Source: CAVTBX01 sp963733135
GTDB taxonomy: Bacteria; Actinomycetota; Thermoleophilia; Gaiellales; Gaiellaceae
DNA: 64,000 nucleotides
Reading direction: 5' to 3'
Assembly (NCBI GenBank): GCA_963733135.1
Contig: CAVTBX010000008.1
Coordinates: forward strand, 1 to 64,000
Below the pieces are notes generated by a model. It saw only the letters and a program-made list of their open reading frames with translations. It had not been told where the DNA came from and made no database searches. Position 1 is the stretch's first letter, and each line of letters begins with the position of its first letter. This document shows, one piece after another, positions 27,492 to 35,554 of the stretch. The translations under genes and the position numbers were made by a program.

Positions 27492-27555
27492 CCGCACCCC
27501 GAGACGGCGGGCAGCTCCATTCCGCCGGCAGTCGCGCTTCGGTTGACTCAAACGC

Positions 27556-27729
27556 ATGTATGCACCGCTGACCCGGTTCGAGCCGCACGGCCACCACGCT
27601 CGTGACGAGCGGGCGCTCCAGCACGCGATCGAGGCCGATCGCCTCCGGCGCCAGAACCGTCGCCGCCTGTCGCTGCGCCTACCGGGCCTGGCGCGCCGTC
27701 GGGTGCCTGCGGCTGCGCCCTGTCCGTAG
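27556..27729 (+). CDS. Possible small basic protein
   Basis: A 57-residue ORF beginning MYAPLTRFEPHGHHARDERAL with a basic tail. It overlaps the convergent YcaQ-like gene stop by about 50 bases. Codon pattern is plausible but no family is recognised; may not be expressed. Confidence 0.35.
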   Translation: MYAPLTRFEPHGHHARDERALQHAIEADRLRRQNRRRLSLRLPGLARRRVPAAAPCP

Positions 27730-28728
27730 GGCCCTGACCTCCTCCGCACCGAGGAACTCGGCGAGGCCGGTCAATGCCTCGCCTAGGCGTGACGTGTCGC
27801 CCCAGGCCCCGAGCACTGAGAGGACGCGCGTCTTTCGGTCGAAGCGCGGCTCGACCCGGCCCACGATCCGGTCACCGCAGAGGATCGGGAGCACGTAGTA
27901 GCCGTACTCGCGCTTCGCCGCCGGCACGTACATCTCGAGGCGGTAGCGAAAGCCGAAGAGCGCCTCGGCCCGCGTCCGGTCGTGGATCAGCCGGTCGAAC
28001 GGCGAGAGGAGCGTCACCCGGTCGGGCACCGGCCCATCGGTCGCTGCGGGATGCGCGTGCCACTCCCCGCGCGCGAGGCGCACGCCGAGCGCCCTGAGCT
28101 CCAGCTCCGCAAGCAACCGCTCGGCCTCCTCCGGCGGCACGTCTTCGGTGTCCGGATAGACCCGCTCGGCGAGATCCCACACGCGCTGACCGCCTCTCCG
28201 GCCGGCGACCGCAATCTCACCGTAGATGTGCATGACCTCGAGGAACTGCGTGACGCGCCGCGCGCCCCACCAGCGACGGTCGCCTGTGTGATCGCTCTCG
28301 GGATGCTCGAGCTCCCGGGACAGAAGCGGGCCACGTTCCTCGAGCTCACGCAGCGCGTAGCGACGGAAGCCGTTCTTGCCGTCGAGGAACTCACGGTTTC
28401 GCCGCTCCCAGGCCGACTTGGCTAGCCGCCGGCTCCGCGAGCGCATGAGCGCACGAAGGAGCGGCAGCCTCTCGATGGGCCAGAGGAATGCGTTCCACTC
28501 GACGAGCTTCCGCTCCTCCCAGACGAGCCGGTCGAGCTCGCCCAGGTCGAACGTGCCGAGCCGGCTCCAGAGCACGAGGTGCTGCGGCCGGGCGACGACC
28601 GCGATCGGATCCATCTGAAGGAAGCCGAGCCGGCGCACCGTGTCGAGGACTCCGCGAGCCGACCCGTCGAGGAGCTGGGCCCGAACCGCGATGCGGCGGG
28701 CTTCATCGAGGCTCACGGTGCGCGTCAT
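27679..28728 (-). CDS. YcaQ-like winged-helix DNA glycosylase family protein
   Basis: A 349-residue protein of the YcaQ/AlkX winged-helix family, which unhooks DNA interstrand crosslinks or removes bulky lesions in studied members. It has an early QMDPI motif (the QxD element) in FLQMDPIAVV, followed by LWSRLGTFDLGELDRLVWEERKLVEWNAFLWP, and a later LLSPFDRLIHDRTRAEALFGFRYRLEMYVP segment typical of the family. It is next to the SOS-controlled dinB gene (27 bases), consistent with a DNA damage role. Substrate in this organism is inferred. Confidence 0.83.
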   Translation of the reverse strand: MTRTVSLDEARRIAVRAQLLDGSARGVLDTVRRLGFLQMDPIAVVARPQHLVLWSRLGTFDLGELDRLVWEERKLVEWNAFLWPIERLPLLRALMRSRSRRLAKSAWERRNREFLDGKNGFRRYALRELEERGPLLSRELEHPESDHTGDRRWWGARRVTQFLEVMHIYGEIAVAGRRGGQRVWDLAERVYPDTEDVPPEEAERLLAELELRALGVRLARGEWHAHPAATDGPVPDRVTLLSPFDRLIHDRTRAEALFGFRYRLEMYVPAAKREYGYYVLPILCGDRIVGRVEPRFDRKTRVLSVLGAWGDTSRLGEALTGLAEFLGAEEVRALRTGRSRRHPTARQAR

Positions 28729-28754
28729 CGCGGCCTATCTTGCAGGTCGAGGGC

Positions 28755-29943
28755 TCAGTCGGGCAGGAGCGGGATCGAGAAGCCGGGGTCGCGTCCGAGC
28801 AGGACGGCACGCGTCACGGCGGCCGAGCCGAAGCGGGCTCGCACCTCGTCGAGCGCGGCGTCGAGCGCGCCTCCGCCCCGGCGGTCGAAGGGGAGCGTGA
28901 GCTGAACCGCGCTGTCGTTCTCGAGGTTCGCGACCGAGATGCCCACGAGCGTGATCCCGCGGCGTTCGATGGTCGGCATAGCGGTCGTCAGCAGCCCGCG
29001 GGCCGTCGCCAGCACGGTCTCGGTGTGAGCGGTTGCAAGCGGCAGGGTGTGTGAACGCGTCGCCCGTGAGAAGTCCGCGAAGCGGAGCCTGAGGACGACC
29101 GTGCGGCCGACGCGACCCGCCACGCGCATCCGGCGCGTGACGCGGTCGACGAGCCCGACGAGCGTGGCATCGACCGCCTCCGGCGTCTTTCCTGAGCGGC
29201 CCAGGGCCCGCTGTGAGCCGATCGAGCCGCGCCGGCGACCCGGGCGGACGGGCCTGGGGTCGCGGTTGTGGGCGAGCGCATGGAGTTGGCGTCCCGCGGC
29301 CCGGCCGAGCATCGAGACGAGCAGGACTTCACCGAGCGCAGCGACCTCGCCCACGGTCGTCACACCCCACGCCCGGAGCTTTCCGGCCGTCACCCGGCCC
29401 ACGCCCCAGAGGCGCTCGACCGGCAGCGGGTGCAGGAAGGCGAGCTCTCGGTCGGGCGGGACGACGAGCAGGCCGTCAGGCTTCGCCACGCCGCTCGCCA
29501 CCTTCGCGAGGAACTTCGTCCTCGCGACCCCCACGGTGATCGGCAGGCCGACCTCCTCCTGCACCCGCCGACGCAGACGAGCCGCGATCTCCACCGGCGT
29601 CCCCCAGATGTGCTCGAGCCCGCGGACATCGAGGAACGCCTCGTCGATCGAGAGGCCCTCGACAAGCGGGGACATGTCTTCGAAGACACGGTAGACCGCC
29701 TTGCTCGCCTCCGAGTACGCAGACATCCGAGGTGGGACGACGATCGCATGCGGGACACAGCCGCCGAGCCTGGACCCCGCCCATCGCAGTTCCGACGCCG
29801 AGCGCCTTGGCCTCGTAGCTGGCAGCGAGCACGACGCCGCCGCCGACGATCACCGGCCGGCCGCGGAGCTCCGGTGTGTCTCGCTGCTCGACCGACGCAT
29901 AGAAGGCGTCGAGGTCGGCATGCAGGATCGTGCCTTCGCGCAT
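28755..29943 (-). CDS. dinB: DNA polymerase IV (Y-family), frameshifted near residue 60
   Basis: Translesion DNA polymerase. The N-terminus MREGTILHADLDAFYASVEQ has the first catalytic Asp, and VLAASYEAKALGV follows in one frame. Near 29750-29753 an extra G/C in CCCGCATG shifts the frame; in the repaired reading HAIVVPPRMSAYSEASKAVY and the second carboxylate motif SIDEAFLDVRG follow, with the little-finger domain to the end. The intact C-terminal ORF alone starts at 29726. A perfect LexA box sits 3-18 bases upstream of the ATG, so it is expected to be SOS-induced. Confidence 0.88.
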
Positions 29944-29945
29944 CA

Positions 29946-29961
29946 GCGAACATATGTTCGC
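29946..29961 (-). promoter_or_regulatory. LexA-binding SOS box upstream of dinB
   Basis: GCGAACATATGTTCGC is a perfect 16-bp palindrome containing the Gram-positive/actinobacterial LexA consensus CGAACRNRYGTTCG. It ends two bases before the dinB ATG, so LexA bound here would block its transcription start or early elongation. Confidence 0.88.
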
Positions 29962-29986
29962 ACACGAGCTGGCCGGGAAGGATCCG

Positions 29987-30289
29987 CTAGCGGATGAAGC
30001 GGGCGCGGATTCCGATCGCGACCGCATTCGCGCGGCCGGTGGCGCCGAGCTTGGCGAGGACGTGGCGGACGTGCGTCTTGACCGTGTCCTCCGAGACGTA
30101 GAGCGCCTCACCGACTTGGCGGTTGCCGAGGCCGTCTGCAACGAGCTGCAGAACCTGCCGCTCTCGCCTGGTCAGGCCGAACCCCGGATTCGCCTCACTC
30201 ATCGTCGGGCCCATCACGCCGGCGAGTCGCCGATCGTCCATGCAGGAGAGGTCGGCAGAGCACACGGGCGGCTTGAACGCATTGCCCAC
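29987..30289 (-). CDS. Stand-alone LuxR/GerE helix-turn-helix protein
   Basis: A protein of up to 100 residues, mostly a LuxR-type HTH: LTRRERQVLQLVADGLGNRQVGEALYVSEDTVKTHVRHVL near the C-terminus. No receiver or sensor domain is present. Starts at 30289, 30241 (MDDRRL) or 30202 (MSEANPG) are possible, and no strong ribosome binding site decides. It is divergent from the LPLTG surface protein locus with a palindrome between them, so it is a candidate regulator of that locus (inference). Confidence 0.75.
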   Translation of the reverse strand: MGNAFKPPVCSADLSCMDDRRLAGVMGPTMSEANPGFGLTRRERQVLQLVADGLGNRQVGEALYVSEDTVKTHVRHVLAKLGATGRANAVAIGIRARFIR

Positions 30290-30387
30290 TGCGAACCGTT
30301 CGATTCACTGCCCGAAAGAGACCCGCGGACACGTCTGGACGAGGCGAAAAGGGCCGATACCTAGAGTCGCTCAAAAGGATGAATTTC

Positions 30388-30405
30388 GTCACTCAAATGA
30401 GTGAC
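30388..30405. promoter_or_regulatory. 18-bp palindrome between the LuxR solo and surface protein genes
   Basis: GTCACTC, AAAT and GAGTGAC form a perfect inverted repeat 107 bases before the surface-protein ATG and about 100 bases from the upstream LuxR gene. It has the size of a dimeric regulator site. Confidence 0.5.
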
Positions 30406-30511
30406 TTCTGGCCGAATTCGGTTTCTCGCCCTGACCGCGTGGAATGCATCGAGCCCAGTCAGGGTCGCCGTCCGACGAGCGGGCGGGGCCTCCGTTCAGA
30501 AAGGGGCAAGA

Positions 30512-31405
30512 ATGATGGCAAAGAGGATGGGGCGGATCGCGCTCCTTTCCACCGCCGCGATGATCGCCGTCTTCGCTCTCGCGGCTACCGCATCCGCAGA
30601 TCCCACGTTGACGATCGGAGGCGGTAGCGGCGACACCACAGGATCCGGCTCGGTCGCGCCCGCGAACGTAGGCGCCGGGAACGGCGACACGTCCGGCGGC
30701 GTCTCGACCGGATCCGGCAGCGGCAATGCAGCCGGTAGCTCCGTCACGAGCGGCGACACGAACGGCACCGTCGGTGTCGGCTGCATCGACGCCAATGGCG
30801 CGAGCGGCTCGACCTCGCTCAACGGCCAGGTCGGAAGCTGCGCCGGCACGTCGACCGCAGGTAACGGCGCCGCGACCGCGGGCCTTGGGTCTAGCGATGC
30901 TCCGGTGGCGGGCAACACGTCGGGCTCCGCGTCCGTCGGCTGCATCAGCGCTTCAGGTGCCTCCGGCTCGACGAACGCCAATGCCGGAATCGGCTCCTGT
31001 CGGAGCGCGAACGGCGGCAACGGCGCCGCCTCGGGTTCCGCCGGCTCCGGTGACACCGGTGCGACCGCAGGCGTCGGCTGCATCAGCGCCGGCACCAGTG
31101 GCTCTGCCGCCAGCGCCGTGCGTGTGGGTGCATGCCCGCAGACCCAGGAGGGAAGCCCCGCCGACCCCGCGGCCCCGGGCACGTCGGGAGCAGGCGGGTC
31201 GCCCGTCGACCCCGCCGGCGGGACCCTCGGAGACAGCGTCGCCGGTGTGGCGGACGACGGCTCTGGAGTACTCGCTGCACTGACGAGTGGCGAGCTTCCG
31301 CTCACAGGGCTGCCTCTGCTCCCCGTGTTCCTCGCTGCGCTGGCCGCTCTCGGGCTGGCGTTCACCATGCAGCGACGCCGGACGCGTCAACCCTCGCGCG
31401 TCTAG
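30512..31405 (+). CDS. LPLTG-anchored repeat surface protein
   Basis: A 297-residue exported protein. Signal peptide: MMAKRMGRIALLSTAAMIAVFALAATASA. The body is low complexity, rich in Gly, Ser, Ala, Thr and Asn, with three repeats each carrying two Cys about 18-19 residues apart (patterns GVGCID..GQVGSC, SVGCIS..GIGSC, GVGCIS..RVGAC). The C-terminus has LPLTG at 262-266, a hydrophobic helix and RRRTRQ, a classic sortase cell-wall sorting signal. The start ATG at 30512 follows AGAAAGGGGC. The sortase gene follows 62 bases downstream. Chaplin-like amyloid formers also pair cysteines, but no chaplin consensus is seen. Confidence 0.88.
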   Translation: MMAKRMGRIALLSTAAMIAVFALAATASADPTLTIGGGSGDTTGSGSVAPANVGAGNGDTSGGVSTGSGSGNAAGSSVTSGDTNGTVGVGCIDANGASGSTSLNGQVGSCAGTSTAGNGAATAGLGSSDAPVAGNTSGSASVGCISASGASGSTNANAGIGSCRSANGGNGAASGSAGSGDTGATAGVGCISAGTSGSAASAVRVGACPQTQEGSPADPAAPGTSGAGGSPVDPAGGTLGDSVAGVADDGSGVLAALTSGELPLTGLPLLPVFLAALAALGLAFTMQRRRTRQPSRV

Positions 31406-31467
31406 CGACCCCAGGGGAGGGCAGCTTCGCCGCTGCCCTCCCCCTCCCCCACCCAGCGAGCTGACGA

Positions 31468-32154
31468 ATGCCGACGAGATTGAAGCGAGCAGCTCCCGCC
31501 CTCCTAGGTTTGGCGGGCCTCCTCGCGCTCGCGTGGGTTCTCACGGTGTGGCTCTGGCGCGATCCGCTGACGAGCGCATACACGCTCTGGAAGCAGCACG
31601 CCCTCGCAGAGCGCTACGAGGCGCTCGTCGCGGACGCACCGGACCTCGACCGCCAAGAGCTCACGCGGTTCGCAGCCCGCTTCCGCGCCGAGAGCAAGCC
31701 AGGTGACCCGATCGCGCGGCTCGTGATCCCGCGTCTCGACCTGGAGATGATCGTCCTGGAGGCCGCCGACGAGGAAACGCTACGCAGCGGGCCTGGTCGT
31801 GACGAGCGAAGCGCGATGCCCGGAGAGGGAGAGCTCGTCTACCTGGCGGGCCACCGCACCACATATCTCGCGCCGTTCTCCGAGATCGAGCGGCTTCGGA
31901 GGGGTGATCCGATCGAGGTCCGGATGCCCTACGGAGATTTTGTCTACCGGGTCACCGGACACCGGATCGTGGACGGAAAAGACCTGTCTGTGCTTCGCTC
32001 GCCGGGCCGCGAGGTGCTCCGCCTTCAGGCGTGCCATCCGCGCTTCTTCGCGTCCGAGCGCTACGTCGTTACGGCCCGTCTCGTCGAGATCGGCCGCCGT
32101 TCGACCGCCGGCACGGACGCCGCTCCGAGCGCTCGATCGGGGCGAGATTCGTAG
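31468..32154 (+). CDS. Class E sortase
   Basis: A 228-residue sortase that should attach LPxTG-type proteins to peptidoglycan. It has an N-terminal transmembrane helix (about 8-28), His129 in AGHR, catalytic Cys189 in RLQACHP and Arg198 in ASERYVV, the full catalytic triad. Classical sortases have TLxTC; the RLQAC variant is common in the E class. It lies directly downstream of the LPLTG surface protein, its likely substrate. The C-terminus has a short low-complexity tail. Confidence 0.92.
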   Translation: MPTRLKRAAPALLGLAGLLALAWVLTVWLWRDPLTSAYTLWKQHALAERYEALVADAPDLDRQELTRFAARFRAESKPGDPIARLVIPRLDLEMIVLEAADEETLRSGPGRDERSAMPGEGELVYLAGHRTTYLAPFSEIERLRRGDPIEVRMPYGDFVYRVTGHRIVDGKDLSVLRSPGREVLRLQACHPRFFASERYVVTARLVEIGRRSTAGTDAAPSARSGRDS

Positions 32155-32197
32155 CAGGAGTATCAGGCAATGGAGACGAATCTCGGGACGACAGGGG

Positions 32198-32227
32198 TTG
32201 ACGACTTGAGACAACTCCCGATGATAC
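32198..32227 (+). promoter_or_regulatory. Possible sigma-70-type promoter
   Basis: TTGACG at 32198-32203 followed after 18 bases by TGATAC (32222-32227) fits a housekeeping promoter for the coiled-coil membrane protein gene starting at 32283. The -10 match is partial. Confidence 0.35.
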
Positions 32228-32282
32228 GAAGAGACATACATCCGAAAGGGGCGTTGCGGCCCGCCTCCGCAAAGGAGAGAGT

Positions 32283-32669
32283 GTGAGGGCAACAACGCAC
32301 GCACGGGCGCAACGGGGGACGCACGAGGCGGAGTGGCGAAATGCCGAGCTCGCCGAGCGAGTCGAGCTCCTCGAGTCGCAGGTCAAGGCGCTCCGGGTAG
32401 AACGAGAGCGGCTCTGGACCGACCTCCGGGTCGCGCAGCTCTGGGTGAAGGAGCTGACGCTCTGGCTCGACGAGGCGCAAACCCGCATGGGCGACGCGGC
32501 ACTCCTCTTGCCGGCCCCGGAGCTGTCGCCGGAGACGCTAGCCGCGCTCCGGGAGCACGAGAAGGCTCACACGCCGTGGCGCCGTCTGGCCACCGTGGCC
32601 GCCGTCGCGACCGTCCCGTGGGCAATCATCGCCGGGATCGTCAGTCTGATCTGGTTCGTCGCGCTGTAA
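32283..32669 (+). CDS. Coiled-coil protein with C-terminal membrane anchor
   Basis: A 128-residue protein. An N-terminal heptad-rich region (AELAERVELLESQVKALRVERERLW, about 21-45) is a likely coiled coil, and the last 25 residues are a transmembrane helix (LATVAAVATVPWAIIAGIVSLIW). It would be tail-anchored, with the coiled coil in the cytosol. The GTG start follows AAAGGAGAGA. It lies downstream of the sortase gene but has its own candidate promoter. Function unknown. Confidence 0.7.
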   Translation: MRATTHARAQRGTHEAEWRNAELAERVELLESQVKALRVERERLWTDLRVAQLWVKELTLWLDEAQTRMGDAALLLPAPELSPETLAALREHEKAHTPWRRLATVAAVATVPWAIIAGIVSLIWFVAL

Positions 32670-32804
32670 GCCTCGAGCCGTGCAGCGCGGCGGCGACACT
32701 ATGGCTTGTCCGTCAAACTCTCCTGGGTCTTGACGTGATCCGCTACGTGACGAAACTGAGTCATGCGACCCCGGCTGCGGCCACCTCGGGGCGTTTCTGC
32801 GGCG

Positions 32805-33017
32805 ATGACAATCGAAGTCAGCAATCAGACGCTTGCCGACGACCTGTGCGAGGCGTTGACCTCGATGGGCTGTACTGCGATCAGGCGCGGCGAGAGGTGG
32901 GTGGACGTGGTATCCGGGTGGCCGCTTCACAACGGAGCAGGATCCCGCCATCTCGACAGCTATCTCCAGGCGTGGCAGGAGCGCGAAGCTGGATGGGCAG
33001 TTCGGGTCAGCCCTTGA
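32805..33017 (+). CDS. Small conserved protein, paralogue of the gene at 57940
   Basis: A 70-residue protein of the form MTIEVSNQTLADDLCEALTSMG ... RWVDVV ... LDSYLQAWQEREAGW. It aligns end to end with the 79-residue product at 57940-58179 (MRIEVSDPALVDEL ... HEVEV ... IDLYLKVWEATHAG). The 60-odd bases upstream are also similar, with GACGAAA-TGAG, ATGCGA, CCCGG, CTGCGG and TCTGCGGC-ATG preserved. The extended ORF from 32763 is likely not used. Function unknown. Confidence 0.6.
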   Translation: MTIEVSNQTLADDLCEALTSMGCTAIRRGERWVDVVSGWPLHNGAGSRHLDSYLQAWQEREAGWAVRVSP

Positions 33018-33152
33018 GCTGATCCGGTAGCGAAGCCTCATCCCCCGCCGCGGGTGGCTGGCTCGAGTCTCGACTCGCGTGTTCGCGGTGCCTCACCGGC
33101 ATCCAGAACTAGTCGCCGAACCGCAGCCGAGGCGCAGCGCCTGCAAAGAGAT

Positions 33153-33225
33153 GGCGAGCGGGACCGGAATCGAACCGGTGTACAGGGCTTTGCAGGCCCT
33201 TGCCTAACCACTCGGCCACCGCGCC
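33153..33225 (-). tRNA. tRNA-Cys (GCA), acceptor stem irregular
   Basis: The minus-strand sequence folds with a D arm (GGCCGAGTGGTTAGGC), an anticodon arm AGGGC-CTGCAAA-GCCCT with anticodon GCA, and a T arm ACCGG-TTCGATT-CCGGT, as in bacterial tRNA-Cys. The 5' strand GGCGCGG should pair with CCGCGCC but the 3' side reads CCCGCTCGCC, so two to three acceptor pairs are lost or there is an extra base pair. The 3' end could be one or two bases off. It is the only tRNA-Cys seen here. Confidence 0.72.
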
Positions 33226-33749
33226 GGCCGCCGCACATCGTAGCGGCGGGATTTTCAGCAAAGTGGGGGCAAATCCTCGCGTGACGTCTTGCCTCGTCGC
33301 AGCCCGGCAGCGGAGAATGGCGCCTCACTGGTAGGCGCGTACCTTGTCCCGGGGTAGTGGAGCGCCGCCTGTGTTCGGAGCCCCGGTTCGCCGGGGCTCC
33401 GGTCTATTGCGGCCGGCGAAGGTGCTTCGGTCGCGAGGAAGGGCTTGGCGGCCATGTCGAGCACGATCAGGACCGAGCAGCGCCATCGTCGAAGCGCGAC
33501 GATCGCGAGGATCCGCTCAGGGCGCGCCTTCGTCTCGGGACGATCGGGCGCCGTGTGGCGGCGAGGAGGCGTTCAGGCGCTTCCCCTCCGGGAAGATGAA
33601 CAGCGCCGACCGGAGTGCGGCCGCAGCGAGCGGAGCAGCGCCAGCTCGCTCAGCCGACCGACGAGCACCGCGCAGAGAGTCTGCTGCACTCCCAGGCCCC
33701 TCGATTACGAGCGGATAGCCAGCCCACGCGACGTTATCGTCGGCGGGCT
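33226..33749. other. Gene-poor intergenic region with a UUCG hairpin
   Basis: I find no convincing gene in this stretch; short plus and minus ORFs are arginine-rich shadows. At 33376-33386 CGGAGCCCCGG pairs perfectly with CCGGGGCTCCG (33391-33401) around a TTCG tetraloop, a very stable hairpin with no gene immediately upstream that it would terminate. Confidence 0.45.
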
Positions 33750-34826
33750 TCAGGCAGGACCTTCGAGCGCCGCGTGAGCCGCCGCGACCTTGGCCCGGCG
33801 CTCTTTCGTCAGCTCCTGGACGAAGATCTGGATCGTCGCGGCGAGCGGAACTGCGGTGAGCGCGCCGAGGACACCCAGAAGCGCGCCGAAGAGCGTGACA
33901 GCGACAATGATGAAGAACCCTGAGAGATTGACGGCTTTGCCCTGGATCTTCGGCGTCAGGACGTTGTTCTCCAACTGCTGGTAGACGAGCAGCACGACTC
34001 CCATGATGATTGCCGCGACGATTCCTTCCTCGGCCCAAAGCGCCGGGACGAGGATGACCCCGGCGATAGTGGCGCCGATGTTCGGGATCGTGTCGAGCAG
34101 CCCTGCGATTACCCCCAACGCGAGGGCATAGCTCGACCCGAGCAGCCAGGCCGTGAGCCCCTGCGTCGTTCCGGCGATCACGGCGATCACGACGACACCG
34201 ATCGCCCAACGCGAGATCGAGTTCGTCACCCGCTCCCACACGCCCAGCCAGCGCTCGTCCTCTCCCGGCATGAGCACGCTCGCCAAGGACCGTTTCAGGC
34301 TCCCGATGTCGCTGAGCAGGAACATGCATATGAAGAGAATCGTGAAGCCGATGAGGAAGGCGGAGAAGAAGCCGCTCGCAATACCGAGCACGGCCGAGAT
34401 CGCGTCCGGCACCGACCCGGCGAGCTTCTCGGCTCCCGTCTGCACGTTCTCGGCAGCCCCGCTATCGCCCACCCCTGACAGCTCGTCAGACTCGCGCAGC
34501 TGCTCGACCAGCGTCGGAAGATCCTGGAGAAAGTCTCGAATCCCGCCGACGATCGGCACCAGGAACAAGAGCGCGACCACCAGCACGGAGACGGCAGTGC
34601 CGAGCACTGTCACCGCCGCCGCCGTCCCGCGCGACATCCCCGTCTTCTCCATCACGAACCGCACGGGATACTCGAACACGAGTGCCAGGAAGATCCCGAT
34701 GAACACGACCAAGAAGGTCTCGCCGATCGAGGCGAAGGCCGCGAGCACGAGTACCGCCGCAGCCAGCAGCAGCACCGTTCGCATCGGCAGAACCAGCTCG
34801 ACGCGCCGCGACCCGCCTACGTTCAT
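33750..34826 (-). CDS. AI-2E family transporter (PerM/YhhT-like)
   Basis: A 358-residue membrane protein with about seven to eight hydrophobic segments, beginning LPMRTVLLLAAAVLVLAAFASIGETFLVVFIGIFLALVFEYPVRF. The central IGVVVIAVIAGTTQGLTAWLLG and DTIPNIGATIAGVILV match the family (UPF0118). Members export autoinducer 2 or are Na+/H+ antiporters; the substrate here is unknown. A charged C-terminal tail (KERRAKVAAAHAALEG) is cytosolic. Single gene on minus strand. Confidence 0.9.
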   Translation of the reverse strand: MNVGGSRRVELVLPMRTVLLLAAAVLVLAAFASIGETFLVVFIGIFLALVFEYPVRFVMEKTGMSRGTAAAVTVLGTAVSVLVVALLFLVPIVGGIRDFLQDLPTLVEQLRESDELSGVGDSGAAENVQTGAEKLAGSVPDAISAVLGIASGFFSAFLIGFTILFICMFLLSDIGSLKRSLASVLMPGEDERWLGVWERVTNSISRWAIGVVVIAVIAGTTQGLTAWLLGSSYALALGVIAGLLDTIPNIGATIAGVILVPALWAEEGIVAAIIMGVVLLVYQQLENNVLTPKIQGKAVNLSGFFIIVAVTLFGALLGVLGALTAVPLAATIQIFVQELTKERRAKVAAAHAALEGPA

Positions 34827-34934
34827 GCCGCCAGGGTACGCCTCGGGCCGGTCGGGATATTCATGAAGGGCTGATGGTCAAGGCGGATCGATCTCCTCGG
34901 GAACCATGGGTGGGCATGCGCCGGTTTCTCTTCA

Positions 34935-34955
34935 TACCGATCGCATGAATCGGTA
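34935..34955. promoter_or_regulatory. Inverted repeat in the K+ channel upstream region
   Basis: TACCGAT at 34935-34941 pairs with ATCGGTA at 34949-34955 around a 7-base loop, in the 260-base spacer between the divergent AI-2E transporter and ion channel genes. Possible operator or terminator. Confidence 0.35.
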
Positions 34956-35087
34956 GAGCTCGTCAGGGTCGCGTCGGATGGAATGATCTCCGACTCGTGA
35001 CGGGCGAGCCGCTCACGCATCTCGACGCTGTTGCCGAGAGCCTTCCGGGCGCAGGACTGGAACCGGCGAGCGCGAAACGCACCCGAG

Positions 35088-35525
35088 ATGTCACGCGAGA
35101 CGAAGCTGGAGCGGCGGCTTGACCGTGCGGTGGATCGCGCCACCACACCTCGCGGAGCCGCGATCGTGATCGCGGCGACGTCGACAGTAATTACTGTCGG
35201 GGCCGGTCTCCTGATGACGATCGTCGATCACGAGAGCTATCCGTCGGTCGGATCAGCGCTCTGGTGGGCGGCCCAGACGGTCACGACGGTGGGGTACGGC
35301 GACAGCGTTCCCACGAATGTCACCGGACGGCTCCTCGCTGTGCTCGTCATGCTGTTCGGGATCGGCTTCCTGACCGTCATCACCGCCTCGATCACGAGCA
35401 CGTTCATAGCTCGCTCCAGGCTCGAGCTGGAGCACTCGGATACGGGGATTTCGACGGCGGAGCAGTTACAAGAGATCGATCGGCGGCTCGAACGAATCGA
35501 GGCCGCCCTGACCGAATCCTCCTAG
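35088..35525 (+). CDS. Two-transmembrane ion channel (K+ channel pore)
   Basis: A 145-residue channel subunit. The selectivity filter TTVGYGDSVP (about 66-75) is a textbook K+ pore, between transmembrane helices AAIVIAATSTVITVGAGLLM and GRLLAVLVMLFGIGFLTVITASIT. A cytosolic C-terminal helix follows (EQLQEIDRRLERIEAALTE), probably for tetramerisation. No RCK/TrkA-N domain is present. The ATG at 35088 (MSRETKLERR) is preferred over the 35031 start, which adds a cysteine-poor arginine-rich leader. Confidence 0.88.
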   Translation: MSRETKLERRLDRAVDRATTPRGAAIVIAATSTVITVGAGLLMTIVDHESYPSVGSALWWAAQTVTTVGYGDSVPTNVTGRLLAVLVMLFGIGFLTVITASITSTFIARSRLELEHSDTGISTAEQLQEIDRRLERIEAALTESS

Positions 35526-35554
35526 CGCGCTGCTCCCGCGACGCAGCCGCGGGG

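Noticed and set aside
33054..33284. Plus ORF reading through the tRNA-Cys gene
   Set aside because: RNRTGVQGFAGPCLTTRPPR is the well-known false protein from antisense tRNA-Cys.
33357..33718. Overlapping ORFs between tRNA-Cys and the AI-2E transporter
   Set aside because: Arginine-rich, no ribosome binding site or motif; treated as intergenic.
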